From positions 1,054,001 to 1,118,000 of the forward strand of contig NW_027328741.1 in the NCBI RefSeq assembly GCF_048564905.1: 64,000 nucleotides of DNA. The letters run 5' to 3'. Each line of letters begins with the position of its first letter. Within the stretch, counting starts at the first letter, position 1. The notes under the pieces are model-generated. The model saw only the letters and a list, made by a program, of their open reading frames with translations, had not been told where the DNA came from and searched no databases. Made by a program: the position numbers and the translations under genes. Of the stretch, positions 10,676-24,923 are shown piece after piece. Source of the stretch: Vicugna pacos (taxonomy: Eukaryota > Chordata > Mammalia > Artiodactyla > Camelidae).

Positions 10676-11593
10676 TTAAGGTTTTGATGTCCTCCTTGCC
10701 TTCTTCTTGTTTCTTCTTTGCCACTCATGCTCTTCTTGCATTTCCAATAATGGTTTTCTTCTTTCCATTTCATCTTGCTGCTTTTCTATTCCGGGGAGTA
10801 TTCTCAACCTTCCTTTTAGAAGAAGTTTTGAACTGCTGAATTCTTTTATGATTTGCCGGTCTGTGGATTGCTCTAGCTCTACCGTTATTAGAGATGGTGG
10901 TCATGTGGCATAGGCTACCCTAGGTGGCAGCATTTGGCCATTCAGGATATGGTCTGTGTCCTGGCACTCCTCCCTGTCCTGCAATATTGCTGCCGAGTTA
11001 TAAGCTGAAACCCCTCTGGAGGTTCCCTTGTGACTATGTTGTTTCCTCCAGGTGCATTTTAAATCACTGTGATATTCGTGAACTTTGTTGATTGGAATCA
11101 TACAGCTGCTTGTAGGTCTATTGGGATTCCACCTCCTTTGGATGCTGTGTAATTCCTGAATTCGCATAGATGATTTTTTCTTGGCTTTCAACAAGTTTCA
11201 GTCTGATATCTCTACAGATAAATTTTCAGACATATTTTATTTCTTTATCTCTTGCTTTTCCATCTGGGACTCTTATGAATTCTAGTCTTTCATGCCCTGT
11301 CTTAACCCAGGATACAACAGCAATATTTTCATTGTTTTGCACTTGCTTTCCTATGTCCGAATCTGACCGAGGGATTTCTGTTCCCCTGTCTTCACAGTCA
11401 TTCACGCGTCCCTCTGCATTATCTAGTCTGCTAAGGACTGAATTTTAGCCCTGATATTATCACATCCACTGAGTTTTCTGATATCTTTTGGCTCGTCTTT
11501 AGACTTTCTCTTCCCCTTTTCTGGTATTCTGCCTTTTGTGATTCTGAGACCCTTTTGATCTTCAGTGATTTCCTGACCTCCATTTTCAACACT
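10676..11593 (-). pseudogene. LINE-1 ORF1 remnant, unit 3
   Basis: Same decayed L1 ORF1, with the same matches to the coiled coil, RRM and C-terminal domain. The C-terminal piece reads LNGQMLPPR where unit 1 has LNGQRLPPR. Confidence 0.8.
10917..10930 (+). promoter_or_regulatory. CTCF-like core motif, unit 3
   Basis: Identical 14-base core; the 3' flank reads catttggcc where units 1 and 2 have cctttggcc. Confidence 0.45.
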
Positions 11594-14339
11594 TGGACTG
11601 CATAGCGTTTTGCAGTCTAGTTGTTTGAAAGCTTATCTTTTGGGCCTTCAATATCTTTGGAACTGAAAATGGTACTTCCTATTTCTTTTACTGTACTTCT
11701 TCATCTCTACTGGTCAGGTAATATCAGGTATCTAATGTAGATTTTTAGGGCTATGTTAAGTGAAAATTTTAGACTCTTGTCTCTACGCAATTCCAAGGGA
11801 TTTCTGTGAGGACAATTTCTCCTAGACATTGATGCCATATTCTCTTCCTGTGTGTGTTGTCTGGTATATCTCCAATTGCTGGTGTTGCATTTGTTGTGAT
11901 GAACAACCCATACTATTTCGATTAGCATAACTTCATTTTGATTACGCTTATCTCACAATTCTGAAAGTGCGCAGGACACGGCCTCTTGTGGAAATGAGGA
12001 TTCTAAAGGTTCTCAGCTCTGCATTCTGCTCTATGTCATTTTGGAGTGTTTCCAAAACAGCAAACTGAGAGTGCGCTTGTGCTTTGTAGTGCCACGGGAA
12101 TGTCCCAATGAAAGCAGTTCTTCCCAGACCTTCTCTGTCTACTGAAACACCAGTGGAAGCACATCCATGGATGTCACAAATCAGGGCCTGCTGGAATGAT
12201 CCCGCAGACCGACCTTGGTGTCCTCGCTGCCATACCATGCCGGTGCCATCCAAAATGTAGCATCCGATTTTGGGAGATAGTGCTGAAGGAAATGCTTCCT
12301 CTTCTCACGCTGTGGACTTGGACCACTCTACCTTGTCCTATCATCCTTGTGGCACGGGTGCACGAAGGCCACCACAGAGCTGTTGCGCATCCTGTGCCTC
12401 AAACCAAACCATAATCCCAGCCCAGGTTATGAATGTAGCAGATCCTAAGGCTATTCATTCTGATTTCAAACCCAAGGCCCCCTGGATCCCTCAGACCAGA
12501 TGCACGATAGCTCTGATTCAGCCCCACACGTGCTCTATTGGCAAAATGCCCAATTGGTCCCTGGTCCTGCAGATGCACTGGGTGTGGCCATGAGACAGAT
12601 CGTTAATCTCAACCGCGCGACCAGTGTGGTTGATTTATCATTGGTACACTGTTCGGTTTGCTCTCTTGATTAGACCCACCACATCCCACAACGCACTCCA
12701 GATCCCTGAGACTCAGCGTATGCCATCAACCGTAGCCCTATACCTCACTTACCGATGCTCCTGCTAACTGTAATTTGGCATCACGGATCTTGGTCTCAGA
12801 ATCAACTGTGGGGATATTTTGCGCTGGTTTCTTTGAGTTCTGTCAGCCAAGCATCTGCTGTGCACTCTTGTAAATCTCAGCACATCACCTTCAATCTCAT
12901 GCCTCCTGTCCGCTTGAGAGGGTGCGTCCAAGTTAAACAGGGTTTCACCCTTGTTGGTCAGACCCTGCACTGGTTTCCATTCCCTGCTTTGCCTTCTCCT
13001 GCTTCCAGGTGTCCTGAGGCCTCATCCTGTCTTTGGAAGTAACAGACCTCTCTTCGGCAAGTGTCCTGTGCCAAAGGCTGGGTGAGTGGGGTTTTACATT
13101 TCTCTGTACAAGGGAGCGCGTGAGTGCAGGTTGCACTTCTTCTCTGCCAACTGGGCATCGATGAATCAACACTATCCAGATACATTTCACAGAAATGTGA
13201 TATTTGCTTAGCTCTTGGTTTCTATACAGCCGTGGTGGGAGGGGTTGTCCAAAGAAACCTGTTTTGACATTGTGTTGATATCTCATTTGCAGTCTTTAAG
13301 AATTTTAACAGAATTCATTTCCATGTTTTGGGAGTTATACGAAAATGAAGTTATTTTTTGAAACACACTAAATCGACCTAGAAGCCAGACTTGTCAATTT
13401 TGGTAACATTGTGTCAGCTCTACGGAAAACCTAGACAGATAGAATGCAAACTAGCAGTCCAAACTTTTAAAGGGGTCATGTCAGCTCTTTACGGTTGAAG
13501 CCTCCGAGACCAATAGGAACCATGAAATAACTATTGGAAACATGAAATAACACCCAACCTTGGATACACTTGGGCATGTGGTGCCCTTTAGTCCTATTTG
13601 TCACCTACTGGCCAATGTTGGCATTTCAAGTGGTAACATCCCTCTCTAGGAAAATACAAGAGGAAACAAACCAAATATATACATTTAGCTTTGAATCCAA
13701 AAGCACCTAGAGGCATTATAGCTAGGAGAACCCTGCTGCAGTTATGCTTGTCTATGGAGAACCAGGTGTTCTTCTATCAGTGATGAGAACAGTTAATCTT
13801 CCGATCATGTTGGGTAAAGCCATTTAACGCAACCAAGTCTGCACCCACATGATATAGTGCCCCCGGGGGCTTGACTCAAGTGAAAGACGATCCACATAAG
13901 CTGTGTCTTTAATGTCATTGGCGACTTTTACAGTACACTTCACTTTCTGACTTGTACTATTTACCTATACTGTCTTGAAAAACTGAGGCCTAATACAGAT
14001 TCAAGTTCAGTCAAAGATTCCCCTCACTTACCACACTCCCTTCACCCCAGGGAAGACATAAACACAACATTGGCTGAATCTAGCGGAAGGCCATCGTTTC
14101 TAGGTGTGAGCTAAGTATTCAATTCCTATCTATTTCAGCCGAGACTATTTGACCTTTAAGGAGTTCACTGTTGTTCACAGAGTGTGAAGCTGGAGGAACT
14201 CTGATTCTAGGAGGGACTTGCCCTTCTCCTAATGGCTTCATTGCCGCTCAGGTACTGAACCTTCAAAATGGATGCGTGAGTGGAGGGGAGGGAAGGGCAA
14301 GTGCTTGCTAGCTAGGCCCAAACCTGGGAAAAGGCTTAC

Positions 14340-14965
14340 CTGGGCTTGGTGAATTTTGGTCTGAATGGCTTGGGAAGGCCCCTTGGGACGTGTGGATTCT
14401 CACGACCTCTTCCAAGAACAGGAGCGTTTTGATCATCTCTGCCATCTCTTCTCTTGCACACGTCAGGGACCTTGGACCCGTTCTTGGAGAAGAGAATTGA
14501 GGAACTTCCTCAAGTCCACGTTGGCACTCCGTATGTTTCTGCCAGTATCAGCGAGGTTCAATATGTCTCCTGAATGTCTTTTGAGCCTGGTATCCTCTAC
14601 AGCTGTCTCCACGCCAGTATTCTCCATTGTAGCAGAACATCTCTCATCCATGTGTTCGCATCTCTCCTCAATCCGTGCAGCCAGCTTTTCGGCCAGCTTC
14701 TCTTCGTGACTCCCCTAAAGGCGACTTCACCAGGACTGGGCAAGTCTGAAAGTACCTCGGAGCCTCACCAGTAAGCTGATGACAGGCAGATCTTCCACTG
14801 TCTGCCCTTTCAGGTTCTGGAAACTGACCTGTGAACTCAGGTCTTTGGGCAGCAGAAGTATCTCGAACTTACACAGCTTCCCGGACCAAACACCTAAGCC
14901 AAGCTCCACAGAGGCCTGCAGCCCCTCCATCACACTGATCCACCCACAGAACTCGGCCCGGTTAC
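14340..14965 (-). pseudogene. Exon-like block, unit 3
   Basis: Same borders as in unit 1. The acceptor of the second candidate exon is preceded by tcgccttt, not tcgacttt, a change shared with units 5 and 6. Confidence 0.35.
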
Positions 14966-15967
14966 CTAGGATCCAACAGCCACAACAAGCCTCGTGGAAC
15001 ACACCAACATTCCACCTGGAATCCAACCGGTAACTGCCATCCCCAATGGCTGCTGCATCTTGTCAGTGTTGGGGGAGGGGCTGCATCCGACGAGAGGTTC
15101 CTAAAGTCAATGTGGTTCTGCCCACTAGCGTCCCATGGGCCTTTCTTCTTCCCTCTTTCCTTTTGTTCAGATCTGTATGCACAGTACCAATGGAGAGAAG
15201 TGTGTCCCTTTTCAGTTGAAGGTTTCACACGTCTTTAAACTTTCTAAGAGTTCACAGTACACAGAGACCCAGTAAAGGAGACTTATTTTCCTATAATATC
15301 CGTACAACCGGAATACATATGCGTCGCATGATTTCTGCTGAAAAACCCACACTCTCAGAACATGGATCTATTTGTTTCATGGGGGCTGAATTTCCAAGAA
15401 ATGAAACCAACCCCAATGTGCACTTTACTGTCTGACTCTTTTGCTCTTAGTACACTTTGGCAGAGCTACTTGCCTTTGTTAAAGGCTTCTTACAATTCTT
15501 CTCTACGTAGCGTAGAATATGGCATTCCTTCATCCTTTTGGAAGACATACAAGACTACATCACGGACTAGGAAACTAGTGGATTCCAAATCGGCATTTGG
15601 GTGAGGTCACGATATGCTCTTATGAATCTATATTTACGAATATGAATGCACGCCTCTGATTTCCGAATACAAGTGTGCTGAGTACATGCAAGCCGCAATA
15701 CTGGGTCGATGCGTGCTGAATGATCCTTGACATCACCTTGAGTATTTTCTTTTGAATAATCATGTTTCCCATGGTATATGTCAGCCAACCGTACCATTTT
15801 GGTGCATGTTTGTTGGTTTGATTCTTTGTTGGTCTGCTTCTCGCTTGTTTTGCAAACTCGTCAGGACATGCATCTCTCCTTTCGCTTCAAACAGAGAGTC
15901 AAATAAGCTGATTCACTTAAGAGAGTGCTTCCAATCACCTATGATTTCCTGCTTCCCTCTCCAATCT

Positions 15968-16885
15968 TTAAGGTTTTGATGTCCTCCTTGCCTTCTTCTT
16001 GTTTCTTCTTTGCCACTCATGCTCTTCTTGCATTTCCAATAATGGTTTTCTTCTTTCCATTTCATCTTGCTGCTTTTCTATTCCGGGGAGTATTCTCAAC
16101 CTTCCTTTTAGAAGAAGTTTTGAACTGCTGAATTCTTTTATGATTTGCCGGTCTGTGGATTGCTCTAGCTCTGCCGTTATTAGAAATGGTGGTCATGTGG
16201 CATAGGCTACCCTAGGTGGCAGCATTTGGCCATTCAGGATATGGTCTGTGTCCTGGCACTCCTCCCTGTCCTGCAATATTGCTGCCGAGTTATAAGCTGA
16301 AACCCCTCTGGAGGTTCCCTTGTGACTATGTTGTTTCCTCCAGGTGCATTTTAAATCACTGTGATATTCGTGAACTTTGTTGATTGGAATCATACAGCTG
16401 CTTGTAGGTCTATTGGGATTCCACCTCCTTTGGATGCTGTGTAATTCCTGAATTCGCATAGATGATTTTTTCTTGGATTTCAACAAGTTTCAGTCTGATA
16501 TTTCTACAGATAAATTTTCAGACATATTTTATTTCTTTATCTCTTGCTTTTCCATCTGGGACTCTTATGAATTCTAGTCTTTCATGCCCTGTCTTAACCC
16601 AGGATACAACAGCAATATTTTCATTGTTTTGCACTTGCTTTCCTATGTCCGAATCTGACCGAGGGATTTCTGTTCCCCTGTCTTCACAGTCATTCACGCG
16701 TCCCTCTGCATTATCTAGTCTGCTAAGGACTGAATTTTAGCCCTGATATTATCACATCCACTGAGTCTTCTGATATCTTTTGGCTCGTCTTTAGACTTTC
16801 CCTTCCCCTTTTCTGGTATTCTGCCTTTTGTGATTCTGAGACCCTTTTGTTCTTCAGTGTTTTCCTGACCTCCATTTTCAACACT
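15968..16885 (-). pseudogene. LINE-1 ORF1 remnant, unit 4
   Basis: Same decayed L1 ORF1. The cttggatttcaac change gives MLKSKKKSS where units 1-3 have MLKAKKKSS, a variant shared with units 5-7. Confidence 0.8.
16209..16222 (+). promoter_or_regulatory. CTCF-like core motif, unit 4
   Basis: Identical 14-base core, with the catttggcc flank. Confidence 0.45.
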
Positions 16886-19631
16886 TGGACTGCATAGCGT
16901 TTTGCAGTCTAGTTGTTTGAAAGCTTATCTTTTGGGCCTTCAATATCTTTGGAACTGAAAATGGTACTTCCTATTTCTTTTACTGTACTTCTTCATCTCT
17001 ACTGGTCAGGTAATATCAGGTATCTAATGTAGATTTTTAGGGCTATGTTAAGTGAAAATTTTAGACTCTTGTCTCTACGCAATTCCAAGGGATTTCTGTG
17101 AGGACAATTTCTCCTAGACATTGATGCCATATTCTCTTCCTGTGTGTGTTGTCTGGTATATCTCCAATTGCTGGTGTTGCATTTGTTGTGATGAACAACC
17201 CATACTATTTCGATTAGCATAACTTCATTTTGATTACGCTTATCTCACAATTCTGAAAGTGCGCAGGACACGGCCTCTTGTGGAAATGAGGATTCTAAAG
17301 GTTCTCAGCTCTGCATTCTGCTCTATGTCATTTTGGAGTGTTTCCAAAACAGCAAACTGAGAGTGCGCTTGTGCTTTGTAGTGCCACGGGAATGTCCCAA
17401 TGAAAGCAGTTCTTCCCAGAGTTTCTCTGTCTACTGAAACACCAGTGGAAGCACATCCATGGATGTCACAAATCAGGGCCTGCTGGAATGATCCCGCAGA
17501 CCGACCTTGTTGTCCTCGCTGCCGTACCATGCTGGTGCCATCCAAAATGTAGCATCCGATTTTGGGAGATAGTGCTGAAGGAAATGCTTCCTCTTCTCAC
17601 GCTGTGGACTTGGACCACTCTACCTTGTCCTATCATCCTTGTGGCACGGGTGCACGAAGGCCACCACAGAGCTGTTGCGCATCCTGTGCCTCAAGCCAAA
17701 CCATAATCCCAGCCCAGGTTATGAATGTAGCAGATCCTAAGGCTTTTCATTCTGATTTCAAACCCAAGGCCCCCTGGATCCCTCAGACCAGATGCACGAT
17801 AGCTCTGATTCAGCCCCAAACGTGCTCTTTTGGCAAAATGCCCAATTGGTTCCTGGTCCTGCAGATGCACTGGGTGAGGCCATGGGACATATCGGTAATC
17901 TCAACCGCACGACCAGTGTGGTTGATTTATCATTGGTACACTGTTCGGTTTGCTCTCTTGATTAGACCCACCACATCCCACAACGCACTCCAGATCCCTG
18001 AGACTCAGCGTATGCCATCAACCGTAGCCCTATACCTCACTTACCAATGCCCCTGCTAACTGTAATTTGGCATCACGGATCTTGGTCTCAGAATCAACTG
18101 TGGGGATATTTTGCGCTGGTTTCTTTGAGTTCTTTCAGCCAAGCATCTGCTGTGCACTCTTGTAAATCTCAGCACATCACCTTCAATCTCATGCCTCCTG
18201 TCCGCTTGAGAGGGTGCGTCCAAGTTAAACAGGGTTTCACCCTTGTTGGTCAGACCCTGCACTGGTTTCCATTCCCTGCTTTGCCTTCTCCTGCTTCCAG
18301 GTGTCCTGAGGCCTCATCCTGTCATTGGAAGTAACAGACCTCTCTTCAGCAAGTGTCCTGTGCCAAAGGCTGGGTGAGTGGAGTTTTACATTTCTCTGTA
18401 CAAGGGAGCGCGTGAGTGCAGGTTGCACTTCTTCTCTGCCAACTGGGCATCGATGAATCAACACTATCCAGATACATTTCACAGAAATGTGATATTTGCT
18501 TAGCTCTTGGTTTCTATACAGCCGTGGTGGGAGGGGTTGTCCAAAGAAAACTGTTTTGACATTGTGTTGATATCTCATTTGCAGTCTTTAAGAATTTTAA
18601 CAGAATTCATTTCCATGTTTTGGGAGTTATACGAAAATGAAGTTATTTTTTGAAACACACTAAATCGACCTAGAAGCCAGACTTGTCAATTTTGGTAACA
18701 TTGTGTCAGCTCTACGGAAAACCTAGACAGATAGAATGCAAACTAGCAGTCCAAACTGTTAAAGGGGTCATGTCAGCTCTTTACGGTTGAAGCCTCCGAG
18801 ACCAACAGGAACCATGAAATAACTATTGGAAACATGAAATAACCCCCAACCTTGGATACACTTGGGCATGTGGTGCCCTTTAGTCCTATTTGTCACCTAC
18901 TGGCCAATGTTGGCATTTCAAGGGGTAACATCCCTCTCTAGGAAAATACAAGAGGAAACAAACCAAATATATATATTTAGGTTTGAATCCAAAAGCACCT
19001 AGAGGCATTATAGCTAGGAGAACCCTGCTGCAGTTATGCTTGTCTATGGAGAACCAGGTGTTCTTCTATCAGTGATGAGAACAGTTAATCTTCCGATCAT
19101 GTTGGGTAAAGCCATTTAACGCAACCAAGTCTGCACCCACATGATATAGTGCCCCCGGGGGCTTGACTCAAGTGAAAGACGATCCACATAATCTGTGTCT
19201 TTAATGTCATTGGCGACTTTTACAGTACACTTCACTTTCTGACTTGTACTATTTACCTATACTGTCTTGAAAAACTGAGGCCTAATACAGATTCAAGTTC
19301 AGTCAAAGATTCCCCTCACTTACCACACTCCCTTCACCCCAGGGAAGACATAAACACAACATTTGCTGAATCTAGCGGAAGGCCATCGTTTCTAGGTGTG
19401 AGCTAAGTATTCAATTCCTATCTATATCAGCCGAGACTATTTGACCTTTAAGGAGTTCACTGTTGTTCACAGAGTGTGAAGCTGGAGGAACTCTGATTCT
19501 AGGAGGGACTTGCCCTTCTCCTAATGGCTTCATTGCCGCTCAGGTACTGAACCTTCAAAATGGATGCGTGAGTGGAGGGGAGGGAAGGGCAAGTGCTTGC
19601 TAGCTAGGCCCAAACCTGGGAAAAGGCTTAC

Positions 19632-20257
19632 CTGGGCTTGGTGAATTTTGGTCTGAATGGCTTGGGAAGGCCCCTTGGGACGTGTGGATCCTCACGACCT
19701 CTTCCAAGAACAGGAGCGTTTTGATCATCTCTGCCATCTCTTCTCTTGCACACGTCAGGGACCTTGGACCCGTTCTTGGAGAAGAGAATTGAGGAACTTC
19801 CTCAAGTCCACGTTGGCACTCCGTATGTTTCTGCCAGTATCAGCGAGGTTCAATATGTCTCCTGAATGTCTTTTGAGCCTGGTATCCTCTACAGCTGTCT
19901 CCACGCCAGTATTCTCCATTGTAGCAGAACATCTCTCATCCATGTGTTCGCATCTCTCCTCAATGCGTGCAGCCAACTTTTCGGCCAGCTTCTCTTCGTG
20001 ACTCCCCTAAAGTCGACTTCACCAGGACTGGGCAAGTCTGAAAGTACCTCGGAGCCTCACCAGTAAGCTGATGACAGGCAGATCTTCCACTGTCTGCCCT
20101 TTCAGGTTCTGGAAACTGACCTGTGAACTCAGGTCTTTGGGCAGCAGAAGTATCTCGAACTTACACAGCTTCCCGGACCAAAGACCTAAGCCAAGCTCCA
20201 CAGAGGCCTGCAGCCCCTCCATCACACTGATCCACCCACAGAACTCGGCCCGGTTAC
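19632..20257 (-). pseudogene. Exon-like block, unit 4
   Basis: Matches the unit 2 version (GLGLWSG, MAARIEER) exactly in the encoded frames. Confidence 0.35.
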
Positions 20258-21259
20258 CTAGGATCCAACAGCCACAACAAGCCTCGTGGAACACACCAAC
20301 ATTCCACCTGGAATCCAACCGGTAACTGCCATCCCCAATGGCTGCTGCATCTTGTCAGTGTTGGGGGAGGGGCTGCATCCGACGAGAGGTTCCTAAAGTC
20401 AATGTGGTTCTGCCCACTAGCGTCCCATGGGCCTTTCTTCTTCCCTCTTTCCTTTTGTTCAGATCTGTATGCACAGTACCAATGGAGAGAAGTGTGTCCC
20501 TTTTCAGTTGAAGGTTTCACACGTCTTTAAACTTTCTAAGAGTTCACAGTACACAGAGACCCAGTAAAGGAGACTTATGTTCCTATAATATCCGTACAAC
20601 CGGAATACATATGCGTCGCATGATTTCTGCTGAAAAACCCACACTCTCAGGACCTGGATCTATTTGTTTCATGGGGGCTGAATTTCCAAGAAATGAAACC
20701 AACCCCAATGTGCACGTTACTGTCTGTCTCTTTTGTTCTTAGTACTCTTTGGCAGAGCTACTTGCCTTTGTTATAGGCTTCTTACAATTCTTCTCTACGT
20801 AGCGTAGAATATGGCATTCCTTCATCCTTTTGGAAGACATACAAGACTACATCACGGACTAGGAATCTAGTGGATTCCAAATCGGCATTTGGGTGAGGTC
20901 ACGATATGCTCTTATGAATGTATATTTACGAATATGAATGCACGCCTCTGATTTCCGAATACATGTGTGCTGAGTACATGCAAGCCGCAATACTGGGTCG
21001 ATGCATGCTGAATGATCCTTGACATCACCTTGAGTATTTTCTTTTGAATAATCATGTTTCCCATGGTATATGTCAGCCAACCGTACCATTTTGGTGCATG
21101 TTTGTTGGTTTGATTCTTTGTTGGTCTGCTTCTCGCTTGTTTTGCAAACTCGTCAGGACATGCATCTCTCCTTTCGCTTCAAACAGAGAGTCAAATAAGC
21201 TGATTCACTTAAGAGAGTGCTCCCAATCACCTATGATTTCCTGCTTCCCTCTCCAATCT

Positions 21260-22177
21260 TTAAGGTTTTGATGTCCTCCTTGCCTTCTTCTTGTTTCTTC
21301 TTTGCCACTCATGCTCTTCTTGCATTTCCAATAATGGTTTTCTTCTTTCCATTTCATCTTGCTGCTTTTCTATTCCCGGGAGTATTCTCAACCTTCCTTT
21401 TAGAAGAAGTTTTGAACTGCTGAATTCTTTTATGATTTGCCGGTCTGTGGATTGCTCTAGCTCTGCCGTTATTAGAAATGGTGGTCATGTGGCATAGGCT
21501 ACCCTAGGTGGCAGCATTTGTCCATTCAGGATATGGTCTGTGTCCTGGCACTCCTCCCTGTCCTGCAATATTGCTGCCGAGTTATAAGCTGAAACCCCTC
21601 TGGAGGTTCCCTTGTGACTATGTTGTTTCCTCCAGGTGCATTTTAAATCACTGTGATATTCGTGAACTTTGTTGATTGGAATCATACAGCTGCTTGTAGG
21701 TCTATTGGGATTCCACCTCCTTTGGATGCTGTGTAATTCCTGAATTCGCATAGATGATTTTTTCTTGGATTTCAACAAGTTTCAGTCTGATATTTCTACA
21801 GATAAATTTTCAGACATATTTTATTTCTTTATCTCTTGCTTTTCCATCTGGGACTCTTATGAATTCTAGTCTTTCATGCCCTGTCTTAACCCAGGATACA
21901 ACAGCAATATTTTCATTGTTTTGCACTTGCTTTCCTATGTCCGAATCTGACCGAGGGATTTCTGTTCCCCTGTCTTCACAGTCATTCACGCGTCCCTCTG
22001 CATTATCTTGTCTGCTAAGGACTGAATTTTAGCCCTGATATTATCACATCCACTGAGTTTTCTGATATCTTTTGGCTCGTCTTTAGACTTTCTCTTCCCC
22101 TTTTCTGGTATTCTGCCTTTTGTGATTCTGAGACCCTTTTGTTTTTCAGTGTTTTCCTGACCTCCATTTTCAACACT
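21260..22177 (-). pseudogene. LINE-1 ORF1 remnant, unit 5
   Basis: Same decayed L1 ORF1, nearly base-for-base the same as in unit 6. Confidence 0.8.
21501..21514 (+). promoter_or_regulatory. CTCF-like core motif, unit 5
   Basis: Identical core; the 3' flank is catttgtcc, shared with units 6 and 7. Confidence 0.45.
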
Positions 22178-24923
22178 TGGACTGCATAGCGTTTTGCAGT
22201 CTAGTTGTTTGAAAGCTTATCTTTTGGGCCTTCAATATCTTTGGAACTGAAAATGGTACTTCCTATTTCTTTTACTGTACTTCTTCATCTCTACTGGTCA
22301 GGTAATATCAGGTATCTAATGTAGATTTTTAGGGCTATGTTAAGTGAAAATTTTAGACTCTTGTCTCTACACAATTCCAAGGGATTTCTGTGAGGACAAT
22401 TTCTCCTAGACATTGATGCCATATTCTGTTCCTGTGTGTGTTGTCTGGTATATCTCCAATTGCTGGTGTTGCATTTGTTGTGATGAACAACCCATACTAT
22501 TTCGATTAGCATAACTTCATTTTGATTACGCTTATCTCACAATTCTGAAAGTGCGCAGGACACGGGCTCTTGTGGAAATGAGGATTCTAAAGGTTCTCAG
22601 CTCTGCATTCTGCTCTATGTCATTTTGGAGTGTTTCCAAAACAGCAAACTGAAAGTGCGCTTGTGCTTTGTAGTGCCACGGGAATGTCCCAATGAAAGCA
22701 GTTCTTCCCAGACCTTCTCTGTCTACTGAAACACCAGTGGAAGCACATCCATGGATGTCACAAATCAGGGCCTGCTGGAATGATCCCGCAGACCGACCTT
22801 GGTGTCCTCGCTGCCATACCGTGCCGGTGCCATCCAAAATGTAGCATCCGATTTTGGGAGATAGTGCTGAAGGAAATGCTTCCTCTTCTCACGCTGTGGA
22901 CTTGGACCACTCTACCTTGTCCTATCATCCTTGTGGCACGGGTGCACGAAGGCCACCACAGAGCTGTTGCGCATCCTGTGCCTCAAACCAAACCATAATC
23001 CCAGCCCAGGTTATGAATGTAGCAGATCCTAAGGCTATTCATTCTGATTTCAAACCCAAGGCCCCCTGGATCCCTCAGACCAGATGCACGATAGCTCTGA
23101 TTCAGCCCCACACGTGCTCTATTGGCAAAATGCCCAATTGGTCCATGGTCCTGCAGATGCACTGGGTGTGGCCATGAGACAGATCGTTAATCTCAACCGC
23201 GCGACCAGTGTGGTTGATTTATCATTGGTACACTGTTCGGTTTGCTCTCTTGATTAGACCCACCACATCCCACAATGCACTCCAGATCCCTGAGACTCAG
23301 CGTATGCCATCAACCGTAGCCCTATATCTCACTTACCGATGCTCCTGCTAACTGTAATTTGGCATCACGGATCTTGGTCTCAGAATCAACTGTGGGGCTA
23401 TTTGGCGCTGGTTTCTTTGAGTTCTGTCAACCAAGCATCTGCTGTGCACTCTTGTAAATCTCAGCACATCACCTTCAATCTCATGCCTCCTGTCCGCTTG
23501 AGAGGGTGCGTCCAAGTTAAACAGGGTTTCACCCTTGTTGGTCAGACCCTGCACTGGTTTCCATTCCCTGCTTTGCCTTCTCCTGCTTCCAGGTGTCCTG
23601 AGGCCTCATCCTGTCTTTGGAAGTAACAGACCTCTCTTCGGCAAGTGTCCTGTGCCAAAGGCTGGGTGAGTGGGGTTTTACATTTCTCTGTACAAGGGAG
23701 CGCGTGAGTGCAGGTTGCACTTCTTCTCTGCCAACTGGGCATCGATGAATCAACACTATCCAGATACATTTCACAGAAATGTGATATTTGCTTAGCTCTT
23801 GGTTTCTATACAGCCGTGGTGGGAGGGGTTGTCCAAAGAAACCTGTTTTGACATTGTGTTGATATCTCATTTGCAGTCTTTAAGAATTTTAACAGAATTC
23901 ATTTCCATGTTTTGGGAGTTATACGAAAATGAAGTTATTTTTTGAAACACACTAAATCGACCTAGAAGCCAGACTTGTCAATTTTGGTAACATTGTGTCA
24001 GCTCTACGGAAAACCTAGACAGATAGAATGCAAACTAGCAGTCCAAACTTTTAAAGGGGTCATGTCAGCTCTTTACGGTTGAAGCCTCCGAGACCAACAG
24101 GAACCATGAAATAACTATTGGAAACATGAAATAACACCCAACCTTGGATACACTTGGGCATGTGGTGCCCTTTAGTCCTATTTGTCACCTACTGGCCAAT
24201 GTTGGCATTTCAAGGGGTAACATCCCTCTCTAGGAAAATACAAGAGGAAACAAACCAAATATATACATTTAGGTTTGAATCCAAAAGCACCTAGAGGCAT
24301 TATAGCTAGGAGAACCCTGCTGCAGTTATGCTTGTCTATGGAGAACCAGGTGTTCTTCTATCAGTGATGAGAACAGTTAATCTTCCGATCATGTTGGGTA
24401 AAGCCATTTAACGCAACCAAGTCTGCACCCACATGATATAGTGCCCCCGGGGGCTTGACTCAAGTGAAAGACGATCCACATAAGCTGTGTCTTTAATGTC
24501 ATTGGCGACTTTTACAGTACACTTCACTTTCTGACTTGTACTATTTACCTATACTGTCTTGAAAAACTGAGGCCTAATACAGATTCAAGTTCAGTCAAAG
24601 ATTCCCCTCACTTACCACACTCCCTTCACCCCAGGGAAGACATAAACACAACATTGGCTGAATCTAGCGGAAGGCCATCGTTTCTAGGTGTGAGCTAAGT
24701 ATTCAATTCCTATCTATTTCAGCCGAGACTATTTGACCTTTAAGGAGTTCACTGTTGTTCACAGAGTGTGAAGCTGGAGGAACTCTGATTCTAGGAGGGA
24801 CTTGCCCTTCTCCTAATGGCTTCATTGCCGCTCAGGTACTGAACCTTCAAAATGGATGCGTGAGTGGAGGGGAGGGAAGGGCAAGTGCTTGCTAGCTAGG
24901 CCCAAACCTGGGAAAAGGCTTAC

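Larger units (their letters stand above)
10584..15875 (+). repeat. Array unit 3 (5292 bp)
   Basis: The middle part matches units 5 and 6 (catgagacagatcgtt near 12589, ggggttttacat near 13088). The right part also matches units 5 and 6 (cctaaaggcgac near 14714, gttaaaggcttc near 15479). This is one of the anchors of the two-unit higher-order pattern. Confidence 0.97.
15876..21167 (+). repeat. Array unit 4 (5292 bp), mosaic
   Basis: Left part shares cttggatttcaac near 16473 with units 5-7. The middle shares ggttcctggtcctg near 17847 and gagttctttcagcc near 18127 with units 7 and 8. A short stretch (about 18965-19440) shares variants with unit 9, and the right part matches unit 2. At least four variant sets meet in this one unit. 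Confidence 0.97.
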
